Source: Alphaproteobacteria bacterium
Lineage (GTDB): Bacteria > Pseudomonadota > Alphaproteobacteria > CAAGCB01 > CAG-977
Direction of reading: 5' to 3'
Length of the DNA stretch: 63,449 nucleotides
NCBI GenBank assembly: GCA_900768465.1
Contig: CAAGCY010000023.1
Coordinates: 1 to 63,449, forward strand
Within the stretch, counting starts at the first letter, position 1, and every line of letters starts with the position of its first letter. Position numbers and translations under genes: made by a program. Of this stretch, positions 43,759 through 51,749 are shown one piece after another. The notes under the pieces were generated by a model. That model did no database searches, was not told where the DNA came from, and saw only the letters and a program-made list of their open reading frames with translations.

Positions 43759-44762
43759 GGATTGAACACCTTTTCAAAACCTGTAAACAGCTTGCGTTTT
43801 TCGGGGGCGACAAACAAACATTCATACAGCAAATCGTTTTGATTCATGTACGACAGCGCTTTTTGATAGTTTTCGCGCATGGCGGGCAAGCGGGACAGAT
43901 AATCCTGTTCGCTGCATTGCTTTAAAACCGTTTCGATGTGTTCTCCGTCTTCGGGCGTGATTTGGATGATGCCGTCGGCGTTAAATCCTTCGCCGACTTT
44001 GCGCGCGCCGATGTAAATCGGAACGGTCATCGTGATGAAAGCGGATATCAGGCGTTCCGTATAAAACCAATCGGACACTTGATTTTCCAACGCGATGGAA
44101 TAACGGTACGGCTGCAAAGTTTCCGCCATGGAAACGGGCTTGCCGCCGTCAAACGTGCCGAACGTGTCCGCCAGTCCTTCGCGTTTGCATTTTTCGGCGA
44201 TGGCAATCCGCAAATAATGCAAAGGACACATTTTTTTGCGCGACGACAAAATAGAGGTCATTCCGGTTTTCTTTTGCCAGATGTCGGGATCGGTTTCCCG
44301 CACCCAGCTGCAAGCGCAGCCCGGAAAGAAAAAGGCGTTGTCCAGCGTATCCAGCAGCCGTTCGTCATGCGTCAAAACAAAGTTGAATTCTTTGGCAAGA
44401 GTTTTGCTTTTTTCGAATTGTTCGTAGTCTTGCGGCTGTTTGACGCGCGGTTCCAACAGCCAAGCGAACTGCCTTTTCGGCGTTCCCATGGTTTCACGCG
44501 CGGCTTTGCCTGTGTAAAAATGGGTGTCCAATCCGTAATTGAATCTGTCCCACATAAAATAAGTCGGAAAAGTTCCGTACGGATCGTGCGAAAAATGTCT
44601 GTCGCGCAGGAAAAACATCTCCATTTTGCGTCCGTCCGCATTGTAAATATCGGGAAAGTCAGGCTTTAAGGCAATCCGTTCGTTGTAATACGGCGGATAG
44701 ATTTTCAGGTTTTTTTTGCCGCGCAACCGGTCAATCAGGCTTTGGACGCATTTGATTTTCAT
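43755..44762 (-). CDS. GT10-like (alpha-1,3-fucosyltransferase family) glycosyltransferase
   Basis: A 335-residue protein. The C-terminal donor site YRYSIALENQVSDWFYTERL followed by TMTVPIYIGARKVGEGFN matches the alpha-1,3-fucosyltransferase motif (F/Y-x-ALEN with TEKL and VPVYxG). Family members use GDP-fucose to decorate LPS or glycans, and some surface LacNAc or Lewis-type structures mimic host sugars. The ATG at 44762 is preferred over an upstream TTG. Overlap of 4 bases with the GT2 gene suggests coordinate assembly of one glycan. Donor and acceptor cannot be read from the sequence. Confidence 0.82.
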   Translation of the reverse strand: MKIKCVQSLIDRLRGKKNLKIYPPYYNERIALKPDFPDIYNADGRKMEMFFLRDRHFSHDPYGTFPTYFMWDRFNYGLDTHFYTGKAARETMGTPKRQFAWLLEPRVKQPQDYEQFEKSKTLAKEFNFVLTHDERLLDTLDNAFFFPGCACSWVRETDPDIWQKKTGMTSILSSRKKMCPLHYLRIAIAEKCKREGLADTFGTFDGGKPVSMAETLQPYRYSIALENQVSDWFYTERLISAFITMTVPIYIGARKVGEGFNADGIIQITPEDGEHIETVLKQCSEQDYLSRLPAMRENYQKALSYMNQNDLLYECLFVAPEKRKLFTGFEKVFNP

Positions 44763-44792
44763 AAAGGCTCTTTCAGCTGAAAAGTGACGCAA

Positions 44793-44816
44793 AAAGCCGT
44801 CGTTGCCGACGGCTTT
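44793..44816 (-). terminator. Terminator after prs
   Basis: AAAGCCGTCG pairs perfectly with CGACGGCTTT around a TTGC loop, with a T-run on the minus strand side. It ends the hldD-lgt-pgeF-prs transcript before the glycosyltransferase pair. Confidence 0.85.
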
Positions 44817-44825
44817 CGAAGTATT

Positions 44826-45758
44826 TTAGTAGAACAGGCTGGTAACCGACCGTTCTTCGCTGATGCGCAGAATGGATTCGCCCACCAGTTCCGCAACCGA
44901 AATTACGCGGATGTTCGGGGCGTTTCGGACGGCTTCGGACGCTTCGATGCTGTCCGTAATCACCAGCGATTCCAACGGCGAATTGGTAACGCGGTTGACC
45001 GCTTCGCCCGACAAAACGCCGTGCGTTACATACGCGTGAACCGAGGTTGCCCCCGCGTCGCGCAAAGCCACCGCGGCGTTGCACAAAGTACCCGCGGAAT
45101 CGACGATGTCGTCAACCAGAATGCAGTCTTGTCCTTTGACGTCGCCGATGATGTTCATCACTTCGGAAACGCCGGCGCGTTCACGGCGTTTGTCGATAAT
45201 CGCCAAATCCGCGTGCAGGCGTTTCGCAATCGCGCGGGCGCGGACGACGCCGCCGACATCGGGCGACACAATCATCGGGGTTTTGTCGCGGAAATGATAC
45301 AGAATGTCTTTGACCATCACGGGTGCCGCCATCAGGTTGTCGACAGGAATGTCGAAAAAGCCCTGAATCTGTCCCGCGTGCAAGTCCATGGTAACGACTC
45401 GGTTCGCGCCGGCGGATGTAATCAGGTTGGCGACCAGCTTTGCGGAAATCGGGGTGCGCGGCGCGGAGCGGCGGTCTTGGCGCGCATAGCCGAAGTACGG
45501 CACAACGGCGGTAATGCGGCGCGCCGACGAACGGCGGAACGTGTCGAGCATAATCAGCAGTTCCATCAGGTTGTCGTTTACGGGCGTGCTGGTCGGCTGG
45601 ATGATGTAGACATCCTGTCCGCGCACGGTTTCCTGCACTTCGACAAAGACTTCGTTATCCGCAAACCGACGGACGGAGCACTTGGAAAGGGTTGTGTCCA
45701 TATAATTTGCGACGGCTTCCGCGAACGGAACGTTGCTGTTTCCCGAAAAAATTTTCAT
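44826..45758 (-). CDS. prs: Ribose-phosphate pyrophosphokinase
   Basis: A 310-residue enzyme making PRPP from ribose 5-phosphate and ATP for nucleotide, His and Trp synthesis. DLHAGQIQGFFDIPVDN is the ribose-5-phosphate/regulatory loop, VPYFGYARQDRR the flexible ATP loop, and VDDIVDSAGTL the PRPP motif. The ATG at 45758 is preferred to a TTG one codon earlier. It is the last gene of a four-gene run that ends at the terminator at 44793. Confidence 0.98.
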   Translation of the reverse strand: MKIFSGNSNVPFAEAVANYMDTTLSKCSVRRFADNEVFVEVQETVRGQDVYIIQPTSTPVNDNLMELLIMLDTFRRSSARRITAVVPYFGYARQDRRSAPRTPISAKLVANLITSAGANRVVTMDLHAGQIQGFFDIPVDNLMAAPVMVKDILYHFRDKTPMIVSPDVGGVVRARAIAKRLHADLAIIDKRRERAGVSEVMNIIGDVKGQDCILVDDIVDSAGTLCNAAVALRDAGATSVHAYVTHGVLSGEAVNRVTNSPLESLVITDSIEASEAVRNAPNIRVISVAELVGESILRISEERSVTSLFY

Positions 45759-45774
45759 CAATTTTCCCCAGTTG

Positions 45775-46539
45775 TTAGTATAAAGTTTCGTCCGGCATGC
45801 CGATAACGGCGATTTGCCGACCGCTTTGATGTCCCGCCTGCGACGAACGGCGATGCGAAAAGTACTTGTCCGTCATGGAGTAAGTGTCTTCGCCGCACCA
45901 TTCCGCCGCCCCGATTTCAGCCCGTTCCAAACGCGCCAGAACATAGCCGGGCAGGTCAAACCGATACTTGCCGGCGCCCGCCGGCACAAAAAACAGAGCC
46001 GACTTTACGTCCGCCTGCATGAATTCCGTATGCATATCTTCGCCGACTTCATAGGACTGCGGCGCGATGCACGGTCCGATTAAAGCCGATATGTTTTTGC
46101 GTTCCGCACCCATGTCAATCATGGTTTGGATGGTGTTTTCCAAGATTCCGCCGACCGCGCCCCGCCATCCCGCGTGCGCCGCCGCGACAACGCCGTTCAG
46201 TTCGTCCGCCATCAAGACGGGCGCGCAATCCGCCGTTTTGATGCCCAAAAAGATGTTCGGAGTCTTGGTAACCAAAGCGTCCCCGTACGGCGTACTGTCG
46301 AACGGTTCGTTGGACAAGACGGGAACGACAATCGATGAATGGGTTTGGTGCAAAACGAACAGCTTTTCGACGGTGCATCCCATATTTCCCGCCACGCGGC
46401 GCATGTTTTCGCGCACTTTTGCGGGATCGTCGCCGACTTTGACGGAACAGTTCAGCGAAGCGAAGTCACCTTCGGACACGCCGTTTTTGCGTGTGAAAAA
46501 ACGGTAACGGACATTTTCGGCGAAAGCTAAGTCGGTCAT
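45775..46539 (-). CDS. pgeF: PgeF/YfiH family peptidoglycan editing factor (multicopper-oxidase-like laccase domain)
   Basis: A 254-residue protein. The three metal-binding or catalytic motifs are present: LHQTHSS, KTADCAPVLM and AHAGWRG, with IGPCIAP and the SHRR end. YfiH proteins remove misincorporated residues from peptidoglycan precursors, and some have purine nucleoside phosphorylase activity; either name may apply. In many alphaproteobacteria a methyltransferase gene separates it from lgt, but here only a 51-base gap does. It lies between lgt and prs in one operon. Confidence 0.92.
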   Translation of the reverse strand: MTDLAFAENVRYRFFTRKNGVSEGDFASLNCSVKVGDDPAKVRENMRRVAGNMGCTVEKLFVLHQTHSSIVVPVLSNEPFDSTPYGDALVTKTPNIFLGIKTADCAPVLMADELNGVVAAAHAGWRGAVGGILENTIQTMIDMGAERKNISALIGPCIAPQSYEVGEDMHTEFMQADVKSALFFVPAGAGKYRFDLPGYVLARLERAEIGAAEWCGEDTYSMTDKYFSHRRSSQAGHQSGRQIAVIGMPDETLY

Positions 46540-46590
46540 TTTTTTAAAGCTCCACAGTCCCTATCAGATACCAAAGTTTACCCGTGATGT

Positions 46591-47385
46591 CTAAGCTTTT
46601 TTTACGCTCCACAGCATAATTCCGATTCCGACAATCAGCATCGGCACGGTCAGCATTTGCCCCATGGTCACCCGCGCGAACAAAAATCCGATTTGCGCGT
46701 CGGGTTCGCGGAAGTTTTCCAGCACGCCGCGCGCCGCGGCATACCCGACCAGAAACAGCCCCGACACAAACCCCGGACGAATCCGCACCCACACGCACCG
46801 CGTCCACAGCGTATAAAGCAGAACAAACAGTAAAAAGCCTTCAAAACAGCTTTCGTAAAGTTGGCTGGGGTGGCGGGGCAGAGGACCCGCATGCGGGAAC
46901 ACGACGCCCCAAGGAACGGCGGTGACTCTGCCGTACAGCTCGGCATTGACAAAGTTCGCCAGCCGTCCGAAAAACAGCCCTATCGGCGTGACACAGGCAA
47001 TCAAGTCGGACAAGTCGAAAAAGCCGACTCGGACGCTGCGGGTATAGAAAAACATTGCGGCAATCACGCCCAGCAATCCGCCGTGAAACGACATGCCGCC
47101 GCGCCACAGCGCGAAAATCTGCCACGGATGTTCCCAGTAATAGCCGAAGTTGTAGAAAAACACATATCCCAGTCTGCCGCCCAAAATCATGCCGACGGTC
47201 ATCCAGAAAAACGAATCGTCAATCATTTCGCCCGAAATGGGGGACGGATAGCGGCGCACCATGCGTTTGGTCAGAAACCAGCTGAGCACGATTCCCGCCA
47301 GATACGCCAGCGAATACCAGCGCAGACCGAACGGTCCGAAGTGAATCGCGACGGGATCAAGCGCGGGGAACGGAATGCCTGTCAT
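46591..47385 (-). CDS. lgt: Prolipoprotein diacylglyceryl transferase
   Basis: A 264-residue integral inner-membrane enzyme that attaches diacylglycerol to the lipobox Cys of lipoproteins, such as the RND adaptor and the TPR protein here. About seven helices are visible. The signature GRLANFVNAELYGRVT is the conserved Lgt motif, and HPSQLYES is the catalytic His/Arg-side segment. AAGGAG lies before the ATG. It follows hldD by 9 bases. Confidence 0.97.
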   Translation of the reverse strand: MTGIPFPALDPVAIHFGPFGLRWYSLAYLAGIVLSWFLTKRMVRRYPSPISGEMIDDSFFWMTVGMILGGRLGYVFFYNFGYYWEHPWQIFALWRGGMSFHGGLLGVIAAMFFYTRSVRVGFFDLSDLIACVTPIGLFFGRLANFVNAELYGRVTAVPWGVVFPHAGPLPRHPSQLYESCFEGFLLFVLLYTLWTRCVWVRIRPGFVSGLFLVGYAAARGVLENFREPDAQIGFLFARVTMGQMLTVPMLIVGIGIMLWSVKKA

Positions 47386-47394
47386 AACAGCTCC

Positions 47395-48381
47395 TTAACG
47401 GTAGATGTCCTGTGTGTTCAAATAGTCTTTGACGTACTTTGCGACGCCTTCTTCCAGCGAAGTGAACGGCTTGGTGTAACCCGCGTTGCGCAGTTTCCGA
47501 ATATCCGCCTGCGTAAAGTACTGATACTTGCCTTTGATATCGGCGGGCAGGTCGATAAAGTCCATTTCGGGCTTTTCGTCCATAGCGGCGTAAACGGCGC
47601 GCAACACGTCGGCGTACGTCCGCGCCTGTCCCGTGCCGACATTGAAAATGCCGCTGATTTCGGGGTGTTCCAAAAACCACAAAATCACGTCCACGCAGTC
47701 CTCAATCCACATAAAGTCGCGCATCTGGTCGCCGTCTTTGTAAGCGGGATTTTCCGATTTGAACAAAGGAAACAGCTTGCCGCTTTTGATGCTGGAATGA
47801 ATCAGCGGCACAATGCTTTGGTGGCGGGTTTTGTGATATTCGTTCGGTCCGTACAGATTAAAGAAGCGGAAGCCGATCCATTGCGGCGGAACGGGCAAAT
47901 CCCTGTCCGCCAAATCGACGATTTTGCGGTCGGTGAACAGCTTTGTCCACGCCAAAGGCGACAAGGGACGCAGTTTGCTTAACGCTTCTTTGGAATCGTC
48001 GTCCTTGAATCCCAAAGACCCGTCGCCGTAAACACCGGCGGTTGACGCGTACAGGAAAGGAATTTGATGATCGGTGCACCAGCGGAACAGTTTGTCCGTC
48101 AAATGAATGTTGGCGTCGACCAGCACGTCGACGTGGTTTTCCATGGGAGAAGACATCGACCCGAAGTGAATAACGGCATCGACTTCGCCGGCGTGCGCGT
48201 TCAGATAGCTGAACATTTTTTCGGGGAAAACGATGTTGCGCAAAGACCGTTTCGCGATGTTGCGCCATTTGTCGCCGTCGCGCAGTCTGTCCACAATCAC
48301 GATTTCGCCCAAGTCGCGGTCTTCGATTTCCGCCGCCAGATTGGATCCGATAAAGCCTGCTCCGCCCGTAATCACATACAT
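47395..48381 (-). CDS. hldD: ADP-L-glycero-D-manno-heptose-6-epimerase-like protein
   Basis: A 328-residue short-chain dehydrogenase/reductase. The NAD(P) loop GGAGFIGSNLA is N-terminal, and ADIKGKYQYFTQADIRKLR near the C-terminus is diagnostic for HldD, the last step of heptose synthesis for LPS inner core. At the YxxxK site the sequence reads PLAWTK: the Tyr is Leu143, Lys147 is kept, and the second base Lys184 (EYHK) is kept. The DNA codon is TTG with no frame problem. Activity may be altered or use the Lys only. It heads the hldD-lgt-pgeF-prs run and is divergent from proC. Confidence 0.88.
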   Translation of the reverse strand: MYVITGGAGFIGSNLAAEIEDRDLGEIVIVDRLRDGDKWRNIAKRSLRNIVFPEKMFSYLNAHAGEVDAVIHFGSMSSPMENHVDVLVDANIHLTDKLFRWCTDHQIPFLYASTAGVYGDGSLGFKDDDSKEALSKLRPLSPLAWTKLFTDRKIVDLADRDLPVPPQWIGFRFFNLYGPNEYHKTRHQSIVPLIHSSIKSGKLFPLFKSENPAYKDGDQMRDFMWIEDCVDVILWFLEHPEISGIFNVGTGQARTYADVLRAVYAAMDEKPEMDFIDLPADIKGKYQYFTQADIRKLRNAGYTKPFTSLEEGVAKYVKDYLNTQDIYR

Positions 48382-48414
48382 AGGTATTTTCCTTTATTGA
48401 CAAAACTTTTTTTC

Positions 48415-48443
48415 TTTATACGCCAAAAAAGCGTTTGACCCAA
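48415..48443 (-). promoter_or_regulatory. Predicted promoter of hldD operon
   Basis: On the minus strand TTGGGT and TATAAA are 17 bases apart, about 35 bases before the hldD start. The same gap (48382-48513) must also hold the proC promoter, for which I see no strong match. Confidence 0.5.
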
Positions 48444-48513
48444 ATCTTTTTCTTTAAAAAACGGATTTTCGGGCTTATTTTAGGGCAAAACAAGTTTTTT
48501 AAGGGAGGCGTCA

Positions 48514-49332
48514 ATGACGGATTTAAACGGATTGCTGGTAATCGGCTGCGGCAAAATGGGCGGGTCGATTGTGAGCGGATTTTTGGCGAAAGGGGCGGAC
48601 AAATCCGCCGTGCGCGTTGTCGAACCCAATGCGGAAATTCGGGAATCTTTGGCGCGGCGGGGCATTACCGCTGTTGAAAACATCGCTCAAGCCGCCGATT
48701 TTTCGCCTGCCGTCGTTTTCACCGCCGTCAAGCCGTTTTTGATTGCCGACGTGATTGACGGTGTCAAGCCCTTTACGGACAAAGGCGCGGTGCTGTTTAC
48801 GATAGTCGCGGGCAAGCCGATTGCCTTTTATGAAAAGCATTTGGGGGAACGCGCCGCCGTCGTGCGCGCCATGCCGAACACACCCGCCGCCATCGGCAAA
48901 GGCATTACGGGCTTGATTGCGAACAACAACGCTTCCGATTCTCAAAAGCAAGCCGTCGCGGAAATCGCGCAGGCGTGCGGAGAGGCGGTCTGGCTGACCG
49001 ACGAAAGCCAAATCGACGCCGTCACCGCCGTTTCGGGCAGCGGTCCCGCGTATCTGTTTTATTTGACCGAAGCGTTGAGCGCGGCGGCGAAAAGCTTGGG
49101 GCTTGCCGACGACACGGCTGAAAAACTGGCAAAAGCGACGATTATCGGCTCTGCCGCCCTGATGGAGCAAAGCGCGGAAACGCCCGCGAAACTGCGGCAG
49201 AACGTAACGACTCCGAACGGAACGACGGCGGCGGCTTTGGATGTTCTGATGAACGAACAAACGGGCTTTGAACCGCTGATGAAGCGCGCCGTCAAAGCCG
49301 CCGAAAAACGTTCCAAGGAATTGGGAAAATAA
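48514..49332 (+). CDS. proC: Pyrroline-5-carboxylate reductase
   Basis: A 272-residue NAD(P)H-dependent enzyme for the last step of proline synthesis. The dinucleotide loop IGCGKMGGSIVSGFL is at the N-terminus and the active-site region VSGSGPAYLFYLTEAL with NVTTPNGTT is near the C-terminus. GGAGG precedes the ATG. It is followed 2 bases later by nfo. Confidence 0.97.
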   Translation: MTDLNGLLVIGCGKMGGSIVSGFLAKGADKSAVRVVEPNAEIRESLARRGITAVENIAQAADFSPAVVFTAVKPFLIADVIDGVKPFTDKGAVLFTIVAGKPIAFYEKHLGERAAVVRAMPNTPAAIGKGITGLIANNNASDSQKQAVAEIAQACGEAVWLTDESQIDAVTAVSGSGPAYLFYLTEALSAAAKSLGLADDTAEKLAKATIIGSAALMEQSAETPAKLRQNVTTPNGTTAAALDVLMNEQTGFEPLMKRAVKAAEKRSKELGK

Positions 49333-49334
49333 AG

Positions 49335-50165
49335 GTGTTTTATATCGGCTGTCATTTGTCAACCGCCAAAGGCTTCGCCGCTATGGGCAAAACGGCAGAA
49401 AGCATCGGAGGGAACGTGTTTCAGTTTTTTACGCGCAACCCGCGCGGCGGAGCGGCGAAAGCGATTGATTCGGCGGATGTTTCAAAGCTTCTGGAAATAT
49501 CGAATAAAAACAAGTTCGGCAAGCTGCTGGCTCATGCGCCGTACACGCTGAACGCCTGCGCCGCGAACGACGACACGCGGCAATTCGCTTTCGATACCAT
49601 GGCGGACGACCTGCGGCGCATGGAACACTTGCCGCACAATTACTATAACTTTCACCCCGGATCGCATGTCGGGCAAGGCATTGAAACGGGAATTGAAAAA
49701 ATCGCCGATGTTTTGAACGGTATTTTGACAAAGGCGCAAACAACGACCGTTTTGCTGGAAACCATGGCGGGCAAAGGATCGGAAGTCGGCGGAAAATTCG
49801 AAGAATTGCGCGCGATTGTCGACCGAGTGGAATTGTCGGACAAAGTCGGCGTGTGCTTTGACACTTGCCACGTTTTCGATGCGGGATACGACATTGTGAA
49901 CGATTTGGACGGCGTGCTGAAACACTTTGACGAGGTTGTCGGATTGCAAAGGCTGAAAGCGATACACTTGAACGATTCGAAAAATCCGATGGGTTCGCAC
50001 AAAGACAGGCACGAAAAAATCGGTCAAGGCTTCATCGGCGCGGACGCGATAAAGCGCATCATCAGTCATCCGCTGTTAAAGGACTTGCCCTTTTATCTGG
50101 AAACGCCGAACGAATTGGACGGCTATAAAGCGGAAATCAAGCTGTTGAAGTCGTGGCGGGAATAG
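49335..50165 (+). CDS. nfo: Endonuclease IV
   Basis: A 276-residue apurinic/apyrimidinic endonuclease of the TIM-barrel three-zinc type. Zn-binding segments are NFHPGSHVG, LLETMAGKGSEVGGKFEE, VCFDTCHVFDAGYD and HLNDSKNPMGSHKDRHEKIG, all complete. A GTG start at 49335 with weak GGGA upstream fits best. With nth and the UDG, the window holds a full base-excision repair set, though in three different operons. Confidence 0.97.
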   Translation: MFYIGCHLSTAKGFAAMGKTAESIGGNVFQFFTRNPRGGAAKAIDSADVSKLLEISNKNKFGKLLAHAPYTLNACAANDDTRQFAFDTMADDLRRMEHLPHNYYNFHPGSHVGQGIETGIEKIADVLNGILTKAQTTTVLLETMAGKGSEVGGKFEELRAIVDRVELSDKVGVCFDTCHVFDAGYDIVNDLDGVLKHFDEVVGLQRLKAIHLNDSKNPMGSHKDRHEKIGQGFIGADAIKRIISHPLLKDLPFYLETPNELDGYKAEIKLLKSWRE

Positions 50166-50197
50166 AACAGGCGTGGAAAGATAAATAAGTAAATATC

Positions 50198-51688
50198 TTA
50201 CCGCCCCGCTTGTTTTTGAGCCGCTAAGACGGCTTCGCGGGCATGGAGCTTGTTCAGCTGTTGCGTAAAGTCTTTCGCCAGCTTTTCGGGAGTTTTCAGC
50301 GGGTCGAGGACAATCATCGGTCCGTCGGGTGTGGCGGATATGTCCGTCGTTCCTTTGTGAAAGCCGAGAATCAGCGGTTTTTGCAGGTTCATCAGCCGTT
50401 TTTTCATCGCTTCGTCCGCCGTCAGGACGACAAACATTTTTTCCGCCGTTTTGCGTCGGTCGCTTAAAATGCTGTCGGGCAAGAGCGAGCTTTCCGTGTT
50501 TGCTTTTCCGTCGTCGGCGCGGAAAATCACGCCGCCCTTTTTTGTGCCGTCGAACGAAAAGACTTCGCGTCCGTCGGCGCGTTTGTAAAAGAAGGTCGCC
50601 AACGGGTCGGCGGTTTCCTTTTTGGCGAACAAATCCCGCGCCTGCCGATACAATCCCGCCAAGCCGTTTTTTTGGCGTAAGTCATAAGTGCCGACTTTGT
50701 TTCTGACAATCGTTTTTTCCGTCTCGAAAGGATGCGGTTCGCCCGTCAGTTCCGCGTAAACTTTCGCGCTATCGGTCAAAAATTTCGCCGTTTGTTCGCC
50801 GATATAAGCAAAATCGTCGGAACGAAGCATTGTCCGCGCTTTTTGTTCGTCAAAGCCCGCCGCCATTCCGACCGTGTGGGTTTTCAGCGCGTCCCATTCG
50901 TCCAGCGAGTTGCCGCCCAACCGCGTTTCCGTGTAAGTCAGCATAAAGCCGTTCCGCCCTTGTCTGACATCTTTTGTTGATCGCGTAAAGTCGGATAAAA
51001 CATCGGACGCGATTTCGGGATGATAAGATTTTTCGTAGATCTGCGCCAGCTTCAGATTGTCCGCATAGCCCCGCATGCCCGCCAAAACGCAGTCGGGTTC
51101 GGATTCGCCTTTGCGCCGCGCCACGGCATACGCCCGCATGCCGTGTTTTTCCAAAGCCGCTTTATACGCCGCCTGCGCTTGCGGATTGTTGTCCTTGACA
51201 TCGTACAAATACTGATAAGCCGCCGTTTCCGCCGCCGCTTCGCCGATGCGTTCCTCCAAAATGGATTCTTTGAGCGAAAAAGCGTGCAGATATCGCTGCG
51301 CGTTGCCGTAAACATACTGGCATTGGTGCTGAAATTCATGAGCGAACGTTGCCGCCGCCGAATAATCCGTTCCTGCGATTTTGGAAACGGACAGCACGGT
51401 TTTGGAGCAGTATCCGTAGCAGCTGCGCTCCCCTTTGGAAATTACCAGCGTCGGGCGTTCATCCAAGGGCATGTCGCGCATTTTCTTTAATTGCGCGGGG
51501 CTTTCGGCGACTTTAGCCAGAATCTCGGTCAGCGCCGCAAAGTCTTCGTCCGTTCCCGCCGCGGTGAAATAATCGTTTTCCCCGTCGCCGAAGCGCACAA
51601 TATCGCGGCGGACTTTGCCCGCGCCGTTTGTTTGATTCAAAGCTTGCTCTATCGTACTCATAAATCGCAGTTTAGCAGAAAATTTCAT
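50198..51688 (-). CDS. Predicted zinc metallopeptidase of unknown family
   Basis: A 496-residue soluble protein with no clear signal peptide. FAHEFQHQCQ at 116-124 is a textbook HExxH zinc site (H117, E118, H121), and the helix ESILEERIGEAAAETAAYQ about 25-30 residues later offers Glu as third ligand, as in gluzincins. A Cys pair (SCYGYC) lies shortly before the zinc site. The C-terminal 250 residues are mostly alpha with no recognised domain. The ATG at 51688 has an SD too close; an ATG at 51661 is possible. It lies after the groESL terminator, with no other neighbour. Target unknown. Confidence 0.75.
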   Translation of the reverse strand: MKFSAKLRFMSTIEQALNQTNGAGKVRRDIVRFGDGENDYFTAAGTDEDFAALTEILAKVAESPAQLKKMRDMPLDERPTLVISKGERSCYGYCSKTVLSVSKIAGTDYSAAATFAHEFQHQCQYVYGNAQRYLHAFSLKESILEERIGEAAAETAAYQYLYDVKDNNPQAQAAYKAALEKHGMRAYAVARRKGESEPDCVLAGMRGYADNLKLAQIYEKSYHPEIASDVLSDFTRSTKDVRQGRNGFMLTYTETRLGGNSLDEWDALKTHTVGMAAGFDEQKARTMLRSDDFAYIGEQTAKFLTDSAKVYAELTGEPHPFETEKTIVRNKVGTYDLRQKNGLAGLYRQARDLFAKKETADPLATFFYKRADGREVFSFDGTKKGGVIFRADDGKANTESSLLPDSILSDRRKTAEKMFVVLTADEAMKKRLMNLQKPLILGFHKGTTDISATPDGPMIVLDPLKTPEKLAKDFTQQLNKLHAREAVLAAQKQAGR

Positions 51689-51700
51689 TCCTTAAAACAG

Positions 51701-51726
51701 AAAAGAGCCTCTTTCGAGGCTCTTTT
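51701..51726 (-). terminator. Terminator of groESL
   Basis: AAAAGAGCCTC pairs perfectly with GAGGCTCTTTT around a TTTC loop. It lies 23 bases past the groEL stop and ends in T on the minus strand. Confidence 0.88.
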
Positions 51727-51749
51727 CGTTTCGGTTAAACGGCAAGCGA

